DNA from: Sporosarcina sp. FSL K6-1508
Lineage (GTDB): Bacteria > Bacillota > Bacilli > Bacillales_A > Planococcaceae
DNA: 64,000 bases
Direction: 5' to 3'
Assembly (NCBI RefSeq): GCF_038007465.1
Contig: NZ_JBBOXF010000001.1
Coordinates: forward strand, 1,497,501 to 1,561,500
Shown here piece by piece: positions 54,191 through 62,596 of this stretch; the stretch's first letter is position 1; each line of letters begins with the position of its first letter. The position numbers and the translations under genes are program-made. The notes under the pieces are model-generated. The model worked only from the letters and a program-made list of their open reading frames with translations. It made no database searches and had not been told where the DNA came from.

Positions 54191-54904
54191 TTATTTCACA
54201 TCCCTTCGATTAAAATCTATAAGGCTAATGAAATACAAGAGAATTCCGATTGCGAGGCCGGCCAGAACTGAATAGATTGGCTTATCCCATTCATTTAGTA
54301 ACAGCGGCCATTTCCAGGGAACCCAATCGGGGAAGTTAATGGAGTACATCGATACGATGGCGCCAATAATTCCAATCATTAAGGGAATCGCTTGATTTTT
54401 CATTGTGATCGCCAACCAGGTTTGTACTGTGATAAAAGGCAGGGAAGCGAGACATGGAAAGAAACACATTTTGAATAAAAAAAGATAGGGAATGTCGGTT
54501 CCGAATTTTAATAGCAGACCAAGTACAATGGTGCCGCTTGCTAGTAACAGGCATGATACGAAAAGCAAAAGAATAGCTACTAGCACTTTACTCGTAAATA
54601 CCTGCGTTTTTGAAATTGGCAATGCAAGTAGCTGCTTCCAGGCATTAGTCTGATGCTCAATACTGGCAATCATTGAAGTAAGTATCGTCAAGCCAATGAG
54701 AATTGTAATAATAGACAACATGGAAACCTCGCCGATCAAACCTCTCCATAAATCATCCTCGTAGACGCCTGTTAACCAATCATAGCGGATTCCAAAATTG
54801 ACGGCCTCTAAGCCAATAACCCCGATCGGACCAAGGAAGACGAGAAATAGAATCATTTTCCGCCTGATTTTAAGGAATTCCGAGGCTATAACTCGGCCCA
54901 TCAT
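54191..54904 (-). CDS. ABC-2 type permease, lantibiotic-immunity type (first permease)
   Basis: 237 residues, six helices, opening MMGRVIASEFLKIRRKMILF, similar to its neighbour. NAWKQLLALPISKTQVF occurs in both permeases (in the other as GGWKQLLSLPVSRRNLY), showing an old duplication. Overlaps the ATPase gene by 4 nt. Confidence 0.88.
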   Translation of the reverse strand: MMGRVIASEFLKIRRKMILFLVFLGPIGVIGLEAVNFGIRYDWLTGVYEDDLWRGLIGEVSMLSIITILIGLTILTSMIASIEHQTNAWKQLLALPISKTQVFTSKVLVAILLLFVSCLLLASGTIVLGLLLKFGTDIPYLFLFKMCFFPCLASLPFITVQTWLAITMKNQAIPLMIGIIGAIVSMYSINFPDWVPWKWPLLLNEWDKPIYSVLAGLAIGILLYFISLIDFNRRDVK

Positions 54905-55815
54905 AATCCGCCATCCTGGCCAGTCAGCTCTAAAAAGATTTCTTCTAACGATTTTCTCTCTTCTTCCACTCTGAAAACGGAGTAATCGTTTTGAACGAGG
55001 ATTTTCACAATTTCAGCGACGTTGTTATCTACAGCATTTTCAATGAAAAGGTTATTGTGATCGGGAGCTGATGTATACCCTTGTGTTAACAACGTCTTCC
55101 AAGCAGCCTCTGCATCATTAACTGTTAACTTAATCTTACTAGTAGACTGTGCTCTCAATTTCAAAATGGAGTCTTGAAAAATCATTTGACCTTTTGAGAT
55201 AATGCCCACCTGTGTTGCCATTTGGTCGATTTCAGATAGTAAGTGGCTCGATACAACAATCGTGATTCCATGTTCCTTTGGCATGCTTTTTATAAGTTCC
55301 CGAATTTCGATAATCCCGGATGGATCAAGTCCATTTGTTGGCTCATCTAAAATGAGTAATTCTGGATTGCCGAGTAAGGCAGTTGCAATTCCGAGTCGCT
55401 GTTTCATACCTAAAGAAAATCCCTTTACGGGACGTGTCGCATCATTCGTTAGGTGGACGATTGAAAGTACTTCATCAATTCTGGACTTAGGTACATCCAA
55501 TAAAATTCGCATCGCTTCCAAATTCTCATAAGCTGTTAAATGCCCATAGTAAGAAGGATATTCGACAAGTGAGCCAACTTTTTTTAAGATAGCAAGCTTT
55601 TCTGTTCTTACATCTTTACCAAAGATATGAATCGAACCTTTCGTTGGTCGTGCAAGCCCTAAGAGCATCCGGATGGTCGTTGTTTTCCCTGCTCCATTTG
55701 GCCCGAGAAAGCCATAAATCTCACCTTTTTTTACTTGTAAATCTACATGGTCAACCACTTTTCTTGAACCGAAATTTTTCGTTAACTTATTCGTTTCAAT
55801 AATAAAATTGCTCAT
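54901..55815 (-). CDS. ABC transporter ATPase, lantibiotic/bacitracin-immunity type
   Basis: 304-residue nucleotide-binding subunit. Walker A GPNGAGKTT (about residue 38), signature region GFSLGMKQRLGIA, Walker B LLILDEPTNGLD, and switch His in VSSHLLSE. The C-terminal 80 residues form the extension found in BcrA/NisF/CprA-type ATPases. ATG 55815 follows GAGGTGAGG. Located downstream of a sensor kinase-regulator pair, as in LanFEG and CprABC systems. Confidence 0.92.
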   Translation of the reverse strand: MSNFIIETNKLTKNFGSRKVVDHVDLQVKKGEIYGFLGPNGAGKTTTIRMLLGLARPTKGSIHIFGKDVRTEKLAILKKVGSLVEYPSYYGHLTAYENLEAMRILLDVPKSRIDEVLSIVHLTNDATRPVKGFSLGMKQRLGIATALLGNPELLILDEPTNGLDPSGIIEIRELIKSMPKEHGITIVVSSHLLSEIDQMATQVGIISKGQMIFQDSILKLRAQSTSKIKLTVNDAEAAWKTLLTQGYTSAPDHNNLFIENAVDNNVAEIVKILVQNDYSVFRVEEERKSLEEIFLELTGQDGGL

Positions 55816-55892
55816 TATCCTCACCTCACTTTCTATCCTATCGCTCGAAGGTTAAAACGACAGGGGGCAGAAGGTTAAGTTTTGTTTAAAAA

Positions 55893-55935
55893 AAGAAAAG
55901 CGGCTGGCGCCTGGAGCTAGACACTGCTTCGGGTG
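55893..55935 (-). repeat. inverted fragment of the type C repeat
   Basis: GGCGCCTGGAGCTAGACACTG is the reverse complement of the start of the type C element at 32.2 and 34.3 kb. It lies in the gap between the ABC operon and the sensor-kinase gene. Confidence 0.7.
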
Positions 55936-55954
55936 GAAAACTTATACTTTCCAT

Positions 55955-55987
55955 TGAAAAAAGATAGGCCAATTTCATGCCTATCTC
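55955..55987 (-). terminator. terminator of the two-component operon
   Basis: On the minus strand AGATAGGC, a loop ATGAAATTG, GCCTATCT, then a T tract, directly after the kinase stop. Transcription of the ABC operon therefore probably needs its own promoter. Confidence 0.8.
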
Positions 55988-55991
55988 CTAT

Positions 55992-57338
55992 CTATAATTT
56001 CTTGATTCGCATTAATGTACCTTTTTCACTCGTTTCAATAGTCCAATCGAGTTGCATTTCTTTTAACATAAGAGAAATAACAGAGAGCCCCACACCGACA
56101 CCCTTCTGACTGGACTTCGTTTTCATTCCAGGTCCATGATCTTCAATCACAATCGTTTCATTTTCGATGCGTACTGCTACAAATCGGCCGCTTTTCGCAT
56201 GCCGATAAATATTTTGAAATAGGTTGTCCAATACCCGACAAAACATTTGAGGGTCAATTTCCCACTTCAACTGTTTCTCAGGAATTTCTAATTGAATATC
56301 AAACTGAAAATTCTCAAACAAAGGATACCATGCTGAAAATGAGGTTCGAATGAGACGAATGATATCCACATTCTCCGGATGAAACGGATATTTCCCGGTT
56401 GTTAACAGCGTATATGCAAGTAAATTTTCGATGAGTTCGCCCATATAATTCACTTTTGCATCTATAAAATCCAATGATTCTTGTCCTTGTTCGCTTATCG
56501 GCTCTTTCTTTAGGCGATAGGCATGACCGCGAATTGTGGTAAGAGGAGTTCGCAAATCATGGGATAAATTCGCGATGAGCTCTTTTCGAAGTTCTTCTTC
56601 TTCCAGTTGACGATTCCTACTTGATTCTAATTCTTGGATCATTCGATTGAAGGAGTGACCTAATCGACCGATTTCATCTTGCTTTGTCACTTCGATAGTC
56701 GATGGAATACCATTTGCTTCAGGTACTGCCATCGCCTTTTGTAAATGAAGGAGCCTGTTTCGAATCCGATAAAAAAAGAGCATGGAAATCAATATAAAAA
56801 GAATAAATATCGCTAAAAGTGCGATTGGAAAAATATAATCATATCGTTCTTGTAGTTGATTTCTTGGGTTTACCATATCTGAACGGGGAATTTGTAATAC
56901 CATAAATCCATTATTTTGTCCGTTACCTATGAATGCAACTACGGTAAACGGATCAATCGTATACCCGCGATTTTTTTTCATAAAATCAATTGTAAAAGAA
57001 CTTGACCATATGTCAGGTACGGATAGGGATTTCGGAAACTTGTCTCGTGTATGTCCCGTTTCATCTACCCAGTATATGGAGGCTTCGTGATAAATACTTT
57101 TTAGTTCCGTAAGCTTACTATGAATCTGTGCTTCAGAAGCACCGGTTAATTCTTTGGCTGTTTCATGCCACATTTCTTCTAAATCCGTCCCATTATAATA
57201 ACGATTGGATAAGTCTTCTTGGTGAGTAATATTATAAAAAACGATTGACAATAGAGGTATGCCGATTGGCAGAATCATTGTCGCCACGATAATAATCACC
57301 AAGTACTGAGTCAGTAAAGAATTGCGTAACTTTTTCAT
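55992..57338 (-). CDS. sensor histidine kinase
   Basis: 448-residue membrane kinase. TM1 at about residues 12-34, an extracytoplasmic domain (35-165), TM2 170-190, HAMP 191-245, and the H-box LSHDLRTPLTT (His260). The ATPase domain has the N box NLFQNIYRHAKSG, G1 EDHGPGM and G2 GVGVGLSV. The extracellular part is large enough to sense a peptide or envelope stress. Overlaps the regulator gene by 4 nt. Probably activates the adjacent ABC genes. Confidence 0.93.
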   Translation of the reverse strand: MKKLRNSLLTQYLVIIIVATMILPIGIPLLSIVFYNITHQEDLSNRYYNGTDLEEMWHETAKELTGASEAQIHSKLTELKSIYHEASIYWVDETGHTRDKFPKSLSVPDIWSSSFTIDFMKKNRGYTIDPFTVVAFIGNGQNNGFMVLQIPRSDMVNPRNQLQERYDYIFPIALLAIFILFILISMLFFYRIRNRLLHLQKAMAVPEANGIPSTIEVTKQDEIGRLGHSFNRMIQELESSRNRQLEEEELRKELIANLSHDLRTPLTTIRGHAYRLKKEPISEQGQESLDFIDAKVNYMGELIENLLAYTLLTTGKYPFHPENVDIIRLIRTSFSAWYPLFENFQFDIQLEIPEKQLKWEIDPQMFCRVLDNLFQNIYRHAKSGRFVAVRIENETIVIEDHGPGMKTKSSQKGVGVGLSVISLMLKEMQLDWTIETSEKGTLMRIKKL

Positions 57339-58003
57339 TGCTTCACTCGGTAGCCGATACCGCGTATTGTTTCAACGATTCTTGGTACACTCGGATTTTC
57401 TTCAATCTTTTCTCTTAAGTAGCGAATATGGACCATTAAGGTTTTATCTCCCTCAATATAAGATTCCCCCCATACAGCCTCGTAGAGTTGTTCTTTTGTT
57501 AAAATTTGATTTGGATGTCGCAACAAATGCATAAAGATCTGATGCTGTTTGGCTGTCAAAAAGATCTCCTCACCGGTTTTCTTTAAAATACGGTTTTCTC
57601 TCGTATTGACCGTTAAATGGTCCAGTTGAATCTCTTTAGACACAGCATGTTGATTTCTTCTAAATAATACTTCAATCCTCGCTGCGAGCTCTTCGGGATG
57701 AAAAGGTTTTGTTACATAATCATCCGCAAAATGTAGGCCTTGCAGTTTATCGTCAACAGCTGTTCGGGCTGATAACATCAAAATCGAAATATTGGGGTGA
57801 GTGCGTTTCAAGCGCTGGCCGACTGTAAAGCCATCAAGTCCGGGGAGCATAACATCTAAAATAACCACTTCTGCATCCCCAAGTGCTTCCTCGGCCTTTT
57901 CACCGGAAATGAGCCATCGCACCAGATAACCGCGCTGTTCTAAGTCTTCTTTGACAATACTACCAATTTCCATATCATCTTCAATATATAGAATCTCCTT
58001 CAT
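57335..58003 (-). CDS. OmpR/PhoB family response regulator
   Basis: 222 residues. Receiver domain with acidic pocket EDD (residues 8-10), phospho-acceptor Asp50 in VVILDVMLPG, Thr/Ser and Lys in LSART and YVTKPF, and a winged-helix output domain (FLTAKQHQIF, GDKTLMVHIRYLREKI). ATG 58003 preceded by AGGCAGGGA; a GTG at 58021 is possible. Probably binds in front of the immunity transporter. Confidence 0.93.
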   Translation of the reverse strand: MKEILYIEDDMEIGSIVKEDLEQRGYLVRWLISGEKAEEALGDAEVVILDVMLPGLDGFTVGQRLKRTHPNISILMLSARTAVDDKLQGLHFADDYVTKPFHPEELAARIEVLFRRNQHAVSKEIQLDHLTVNTRENRILKKTGEEIFLTAKQHQIFMHLLRHPNQILTKEQLYEAVWGESYIEGDKTLMVHIRYLREKIEENPSVPRIVETIRGIGYRVKQ

Positions 58004-58263
58004 AACAATCCCTGCCTTCACCAGTTTGATTCAGTTAAAGTACGGAAAGAAACGAGTGTGTTGGTTATCTCGTTTTATCTAACTTATCCTATACGATACA
58101 TATTCGTTGGTACCAGCATAAAAAGCAAATGAGAATAATCTTGTAACTGGTTGTCGTCATGAAGGAAATGTGAAAAAAACACAGTTTTTTTGGTGATGAA
58201 GCCCCGGGCCTCGCTAGAAAGAGGAGCAAAATTGGCATTCTCGTAATTGCGAACTAGTAATCA

Positions 58264-58319
58264 GAAAGGTACCTTGTCCCGAAACAAAACGAAATTGTTT
58301 CAGAACAAGGTACCTTTTC
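58264..58319. terminator. bidirectional terminator before the glycine-rich protein gene
   Basis: Stem AAAGGTACCTTGT ... ACAAGGTACCTTT with additional GAAAC/GTTTC pairing. Situated just after the minus-strand small gene. The preceding 58004-58263 holds no gene I can support. Confidence 0.85.
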
Positions 58320-58320
58320 G

Positions 58321-58575
58321 TTACCAAAAAAAAGCAGTAGCCAGTACTATCCCGGCAATTGCGCCAAGTGCAATTCCATATCCAAATCTTCCGTTTCCAC
58401 CATAGCCTCCAAAACCATAGCCATATCCGCCAAGATTTCCAGTAGGTTGGATCCACACCATATCTCTATTTGTTCTAGTAATCGTACCTGTATGAACACG
58501 ACCATCACGACAAGTAATTCTTACCGTTTTTCCATGATATCTGCAACAAACATTATATAAATTAGTTTGTGACAC
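58321..58575 (-). CDS. small protein with SH3-like domain, glycine-rich linker and one membrane helix
   Basis: 84 residues. N-terminal NLYNVCCRYHGKTVRITCRDGR looks like a small beta-barrel (KxVxIxxxDGxxHxGxI pattern), then a Gly/Tyr-rich stretch (GGYGYGFGGYGGN) and a C-terminal hydrophobic helix. GTG start at 58575 with AAGGAGG six bases upstream. Cys pair and Gly-rich tail resemble small spore-associated proteins, but I cannot name the family. Function unknown. Confidence 0.7.
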   Translation of the reverse strand: MSQTNLYNVCCRYHGKTVRITCRDGRVHTGTITRTNRDMVWIQPTGNLGGYGYGFGGYGGNGRFGYGIALGAIAGIVLATAFFW

Positions 58576-58722
58576 TTTTATCCTCCTTCCAAACATATTT
58601 ACATGCATACAAGCATGTACTGTTAAGATATGATGCAATTAGCATTGTGTAATAGATAAACGTCTAGTACTGTACTTATTTATTTTAATTGTCTGTTTCA
58701 ATCAAGTGCAAAAATGCATCTC

Positions 58723-58806
58723 TATATGTTGAACAATTGAATACCTATATTTATTAAGCGAAGACAATCCCTAGCGCATTAGCAAATTCAATGGTATTTT
58801 TTATTC
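58723..58806. repeat. internally deleted type A unit
   Basis: Retains the outer parts of a type A unit: TATATGTTGAACAATTGAAT at the left (as at about 63020), then AGCGAAG, CCTAGCGC and TTCAATGGTATTTTTTATT at the right. The hairpin centre is missing. Lies just before the DUF2268 gene. Confidence 0.6.
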
Positions 58807-58843
58807 CACCATAACTAGGTATAGATAAATAACCTATAAAAGG

Positions 58844-59704
58844 ATGAGAAACTCGTCAGTTATCCAAACGCAGATATGGCTCTATGAATTTTTCGATGCC
58901 TGTGTGAATCAATCAAGTAAAAGTCCATCTATCCTTCAATGTGAGATGCTTTGTGCACCACTAATGGAATTATTTCCTGAAGTAAGCCCGGAAGAATTGC
59001 AATACGAGCTTCTAAAACACGGATTATTTGATCCTTCGGAATGGGTAATCATAGGTAACCAAATAAAGAGAATGGAAAAACAAAACATCTGGCAAGTTGT
59101 TGAGCAGGAGTATCAGCTCTTAAAAAGTCTATGGATGGGTCCAGAGATATCGATTTATATTTATCCACTTACTAAAGTGACCATTGAGGAGCAGGCGCAA
59201 GTATCTGCTAAAAACGGCGTCGCCTATAAAGAAGGATTGTTTTTATTTTTGTCTAAGGGGCTATCAATAGAAGAAATAAAAGCCTTATTAGCACATGAGT
59301 ACAACCATGTTTGCCGATTAAATCATTTAGGGTTAAAACCTAACAAAATTCCTTTAAAGGATTCGCTAATGATAGAAGGGTTAGGGGAGTTTGCAGTGAA
59401 AGAATTATATGGCGAAAAGTGGCTGGCGCCATGGACAGCTCTTTATTCAATTGAAGAATCTATCAAGGTTTGGAATAAATATTTTATTCCACAACTGAAT
59501 TTGATGGGATCTGAAAAACATCAACTATTTTTATACGGCGAGGTCAAAAGCCATTTACCTAAATGGATTGGGTATTATATAGGTTATCAAATTGTTGATT
59601 CCTATCATAAGAAGCATGGTCCTTTTAAAAGTTATGAATTATACCGAAAATCCGCTGATGAATTGATTGCAGGTTCTAACTTTACAGCTAGTAAACTGTT
59701 CTAA
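58844..59704 (+). CDS. DUF2268 predicted zinc protease (YjaZ-like)
   Basis: 286-residue predicted metalloprotease. The zinc motif LAHEYNHVCRLNHLG (HExxH, residues about 152-156) is followed by a Glu in EGLGEFAVKELYGEKW, the gluzincin pattern of DUF2268. No signal peptide. ATG at 58844 overlaps a weak AAAGG site, so the start is uncertain. Function in this organism unknown. Confidence 0.86.
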   Translation: MRNSSVIQTQIWLYEFFDACVNQSSKSPSILQCEMLCAPLMELFPEVSPEELQYELLKHGLFDPSEWVIIGNQIKRMEKQNIWQVVEQEYQLLKSLWMGPEISIYIYPLTKVTIEEQAQVSAKNGVAYKEGLFLFLSKGLSIEEIKALLAHEYNHVCRLNHLGLKPNKIPLKDSLMIEGLGEFAVKELYGEKWLAPWTALYSIEESIKVWNKYFIPQLNLMGSEKHQLFLYGEVKSHLPKWIGYYIGYQIVDSYHKKHGPFKSYELYRKSADELIAGSNFTASKLF

Positions 59705-59728
59705 CACGTAACAATTATGCCTGTAATA

Positions 59729-59774
59729 AAAACAATCTTTTTTCTAGATAGTCATCTAGAAAAAAGATTGTTTT
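59729..59774. terminator. terminator shared by the DUF2268 and methyltransferase genes
   Basis: Near-perfect 21-bp palindrome AAAACAATCTTTTTTCTAGAT with 4-nt loop, T-rich on both sides; sits between two convergent genes. Confidence 0.92.
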
Positions 59775-59778
59775 ATTC

Positions 59779-60486
59779 TTATGGTAAAAAACATCGAAAC
59801 ACACGAAATCCGATGAATTTATGGTTTTGAGTAATGAAACGATTATGCTCATCCCATAAATCATATAAATCCATAACTATACTTTTTGATGGATTTATAT
59901 CAGTAACTTCAGTGTTCAGAAGTTCAGAGGGCGTATCAATTATTTCAACTTGTTTAAAACCAGCTTGCTGCAACTTCAATGTCCATTCTTGCTCATTTAG
60001 AATTTCACTGACGCCATATAGGCTGTATGCTTTTTTTCTTAATTCATTTGATAGGGATTGTTCTGCCGCCATTTCAATGCAAATCATACGACCGCCACTT
60101 TTTAACACCCTGGATAGTTCAGTTAGTGTCTTGGAAATGTCAGTGAATGCGATAACAGACTCGGCTACTATTAAATCAAAAGAATTATCGGGGAGAGCCA
60201 ACTGTTGTGCATCTCCTTCAATCACTAAGACAGGAGAAGCATTCTCACCGAAGCGCTCTCTCGCTTTCTTTAACATAACCGGATGATTGTCTATTGCTGT
60301 AACTTGACACCCGAATCCTTGAGCTAAGAATGCAGCTGTCTGGCCAGTTCCACAACCAATATCTAATACGGATTCATAAGGTTGAATCTTTTCATCTTTC
60401 AATATGGATTGTGTTAAAGAAAATCCACCAGGATGTGCACCGCCAATTCCAAAATAAGCTACTAAATCTAAATAGTTATTGAACAT
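59779..60486 (-). CDS. class I SAM-dependent methyltransferase
   Basis: 235 residues. Motif I is VLDIGCGTGQTAAFL (about residues 40-54), acidic residue in VTAIDNHPVM, motif II DAQQLALPDNSFDLIVAES, and LSRVLKSGGRM. Substrate unknown. ATG 60486 chosen since GGGAGA precedes it; TTG 60501 would overlap. N-terminal FGIGGAHPGGF is a feature of several Bacillus methyltransferases of this size. Confidence 0.88.
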   Translation of the reverse strand: MFNNYLDLVAYFGIGGAHPGGFSLTQSILKDEKIQPYESVLDIGCGTGQTAAFLAQGFGCQVTAIDNHPVMLKKARERFGENASPVLVIEGDAQQLALPDNSFDLIVAESVIAFTDISKTLTELSRVLKSGGRMICIEMAAEQSLSNELRKKAYSLYGVSEILNEQEWTLKLQQAGFKQVEIIDTPSELLNTEVTDINPSKSIVMDLYDLWDEHNRFITQNHKFIGFRVFRCFLP

Positions 60487-60519
60487 TAGGTATTCTCCCA
60501 ATTTAGCTACATTTTCAGT

Positions 60520-60678
60520 TTAGTAACAGCCGCCACCGCCGCCACCATATCCACCGTCAAAGCCGTTTCCAACAAAAGCTGCCCCAACGATGATTAGCAG
60601 GATAAATAATACAACGATTAACGCAAAGCCCGATCCATTTCCAACGTTTCCTACATTCTCACAGTTTCCAGAAGACAT
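60520..60678 (-). CDS. YjcZ-family small sporulation protein
   Basis: 52 residues: short N-terminus with one Cys, a hydrophobic helix FALIVVLFILLIIVGAAFVG (residues 18-37), then GFDGGY and a run of six glycines ending CY. This is the YjcZ-type (PF09680-like) small sporulation protein signature. GGGGGAA upstream of ATG. Likely membrane-associated in the sporulating cell, consistent with a spore former. Confidence 0.85.
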   Translation of the reverse strand: MSSGNCENVGNVGNGSGFALIVVLFILLIIVGAAFVGNGFDGGYGGGGGGCY

Positions 60679-61137
60679 CTGATTTCCCCCTTTCCTCTTG
60701 CTGTTAATAGAATATGAGCAAAATTAGAAAATCATAGGGCTAGTTGAAAGATATTTATAGGTTAGAAGATAATGAAGAGTCTTTTTAAACTAAAAGTGTA
60801 ATGAAGTAGGGGCGGTTTAAAAATAAAAAAGTCCTAGAAATCTTTAGAAAAAAATTACCCACTTCTAGATATATGGCCAATGAAACAATTTATTACTTTT
60901 TTTGAAGTGGGGTATTTTTTTAGGGCTAAGCTTAGGTAATAGTATATAATATAGTAAAATTAGAATTTTTGATTGTAATTGTGAGTGGCCAAAAAGAATA
61001 CTTTTATCAGTTTTTATAGGACCTGCTTAAGATTATTATTTAAATTGCTAGACTTCTGGACACGCATGAAAAATATAGTTTCGTATTCCATGTAAATGAA
61101 AAGAAGTGCAATTCATTCAAAAAAGGTGGAGAAAAAA
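60679..61137. other. AT-rich intergenic region with one large hairpin
   Basis: About 460 bases without a gene. CCCACTTC (60858-60865) and GAAGTGGG (60904-60911) can pair across a 38-base loop and are followed by a run of T (60915-60921), so there may be an attenuator or the end of a small RNA. I found no clear sigma-B promoter before the STAS-protein gene. Confidence 0.4.
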
Positions 61138-61986
61138 GTGAGAGCAATGGATTTGCAACTGTATGATTATCTCAGTACCAATTTAACTGCTATTTCAGAT
61201 GAGTGGCTTGCTCAGCGGGAAGTAAATAGAGGATCCATTTATTCGATAGATGCAGGAGGATCTGCTGAGTTATTACTCCGTGAACAAAACCGGTTAACAA
61301 ATCTTACAGTGACAAGTATACTTTTAAATGATAAAGAAGTTTTTGAATCAAATAAGGAAAAGTGGGCCCGTGAAGTGGCTGAAAGCAGGGTGGAAAGTAA
61401 TACGCCTATCCCTGAAGTACTGGATGCACTTAGTAAAGCCAGGCAAGTATATTGGACATTTGTCGAGAGGTTTTTAAAGTCCAAGGTAGATGAAATAACC
61501 AAGGATGATCTGCTGAGATGGGGGATTGCAATTCATATGGCGTTTGATGAATTGTATATCCACTTTTCTGAAATGTATTATCAGATTACATCCAGCGAAC
61601 GTTTAGCCCAACAAAACTTGATCGCAGAATTAAGTTTTCCAATTATAAAACTTAATACGTCGATTGGAGTATTACCACTGATCGGTAATATAGATGCAAT
61701 ACGAGGAAAAAGTTTTTTGGAATGTATTCCAGCGAAAAGTGTAAAAATGGAAATCACACATCTGTTTATCGACTTATCTGGGGTATCTATCATTGACACA
61801 ATGGTTGCTCAGCAAATTTATCCGATTATACAAATCCTGAAATTACTTGGCATCGACTCAACGTTAACCGGAATACGTCCTGAAATTGCACAAACTTCGG
61901 TTCAATTAGGAATAAACTTTGCGAACGTTGCTACTTTCAGTTCTTTGCAGCAGGCGCTTAAGAACCAACTAGAAGAAATAATTTAA
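61138..61986 (+). CDS. RsbR-like stressosome protein (RsbR_N plus STAS domains)
   Basis: 282 residues. The N-terminal 150 residues match the helical sensor of RsbR paralogues. The C-terminal STAS domain (from about residue 165) shows IGVLPLIGNID, HLFIDLSGVSIIDTMVA and IRPEIAQTSVQLGI. The Thr of DTMVA (codon ACA 61798-61800), equivalent to B. subtilis RsbRA Thr205, is present. The position 34 residues earlier, equivalent to Thr171, is Ala (GCA 61696-61698). GTG 61138 chosen with AAGGTGGA eight bases upstream; ATG 61096 and ATG 61147 are alternatives. No rsbS or rsbT nearby. Confidence 0.9.
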   Translation: MRAMDLQLYDYLSTNLTAISDEWLAQREVNRGSIYSIDAGGSAELLLREQNRLTNLTVTSILLNDKEVFESNKEKWAREVAESRVESNTPIPEVLDALSKARQVYWTFVERFLKSKVDEITKDDLLRWGIAIHMAFDELYIHFSEMYYQITSSERLAQQNLIAELSFPIIKLNTSIGVLPLIGNIDAIRGKSFLECIPAKSVKMEITHLFIDLSGVSIIDTMVAQQIYPIIQILKLLGIDSTLTGIRPEIAQTSVQLGINFANVATFSSLQQALKNQLEEII

Positions 61987-61987
61987 A

Positions 61988-62032
61988 AGTACCAGGCGCC
62001 TTCAAGTTTAGCGGTGCCTGGTACTGTTTTTT
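61988..62032 (+). terminator. terminator after the RsbR-like gene
   Basis: Stem AGTACCAGGCGCC / GGTGCCTGGTACT (one mismatch) with a T tract. Confidence 0.9.
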
Positions 62033-62056
62033 GAATCATGAAAGGGTGACTTTACG

Positions 62057-62383
62057 TTGATTACAGTCATACTGCTATTTCTGTTTGCAGGACTAGCGGA
62101 AATTGGTGGAGGCTATCTGATTTGGCAGTGGTTAAGAGAAGGAAAGCCTGCTTACTTAGGGCTTATTGGAGGCTTTGTTTTGGCTTTATATGGAGTAATT
62201 GCGACATTTCAACAATTTCCGACTTTCGGTAGGGTTTATGCAGCTTATGGGGGAGTATTTATTGTGCTATCTGTTCTTTGGGGATGGGGAGTCGATAAAA
62301 AGATGCCGGATACATATGATTGGATTGGGGCTTTGATTTGTATAATTGGTGTTTCTGTTATGTTATGGGCACCGCGAAGTTGA
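62057..62383 (+). CDS. YnfA-family membrane protein (UPF0060)
   Basis: 108-residue, four-helix protein with the family landmarks FAGLAEIGGGYLIWQWLREGK at the N-terminus, GRVYAAYGGVFIV and a C-terminal DWIGALICIIGV. The family resembles small multidrug transporters but its function is not established. TTG start at 62057 with AAAGGG nine bases upstream. Confidence 0.92.
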   Translation: MITVILLFLFAGLAEIGGGYLIWQWLREGKPAYLGLIGGFVLALYGVIATFQQFPTFGRVYAAYGGVFIVLSVLWGWGVDKKMPDTYDWIGALICIIGVSVMLWAPRS

Positions 62384-62596
62384 TGATTAAAAAGGGCATA
62401 TAACTCCTATGAGTAGGGGCATTTAGCAAAGATTATACAAGTAAAAGTGTGACACTATATAGAAAGGCAGACTGTCTTAAATTCGAAAAGGAAATGCTAT
62501 ACAGAAGGAGTGAGCAGCTCTAATTGATCTGAAAATCCCTGTACAGAGGGCATCTAATGCTTTATCACCAAATTAAACAGTCATTACTATATATAT
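62384..62596. other. gene-free stretch before repeat locus 3
   Basis: About 210 bases between the YnfA-like gene and the repeat. No terminator or coding sequence I would support; short open frames only. Confidence 0.4.

Noticed and set aside
60800..60920. Sigma-B promoter before the RsbR-like gene
   Set aside because: GTTTAA (60815) and GGGGTAT (60909) are present but far outside the 12-14 bp spacing.
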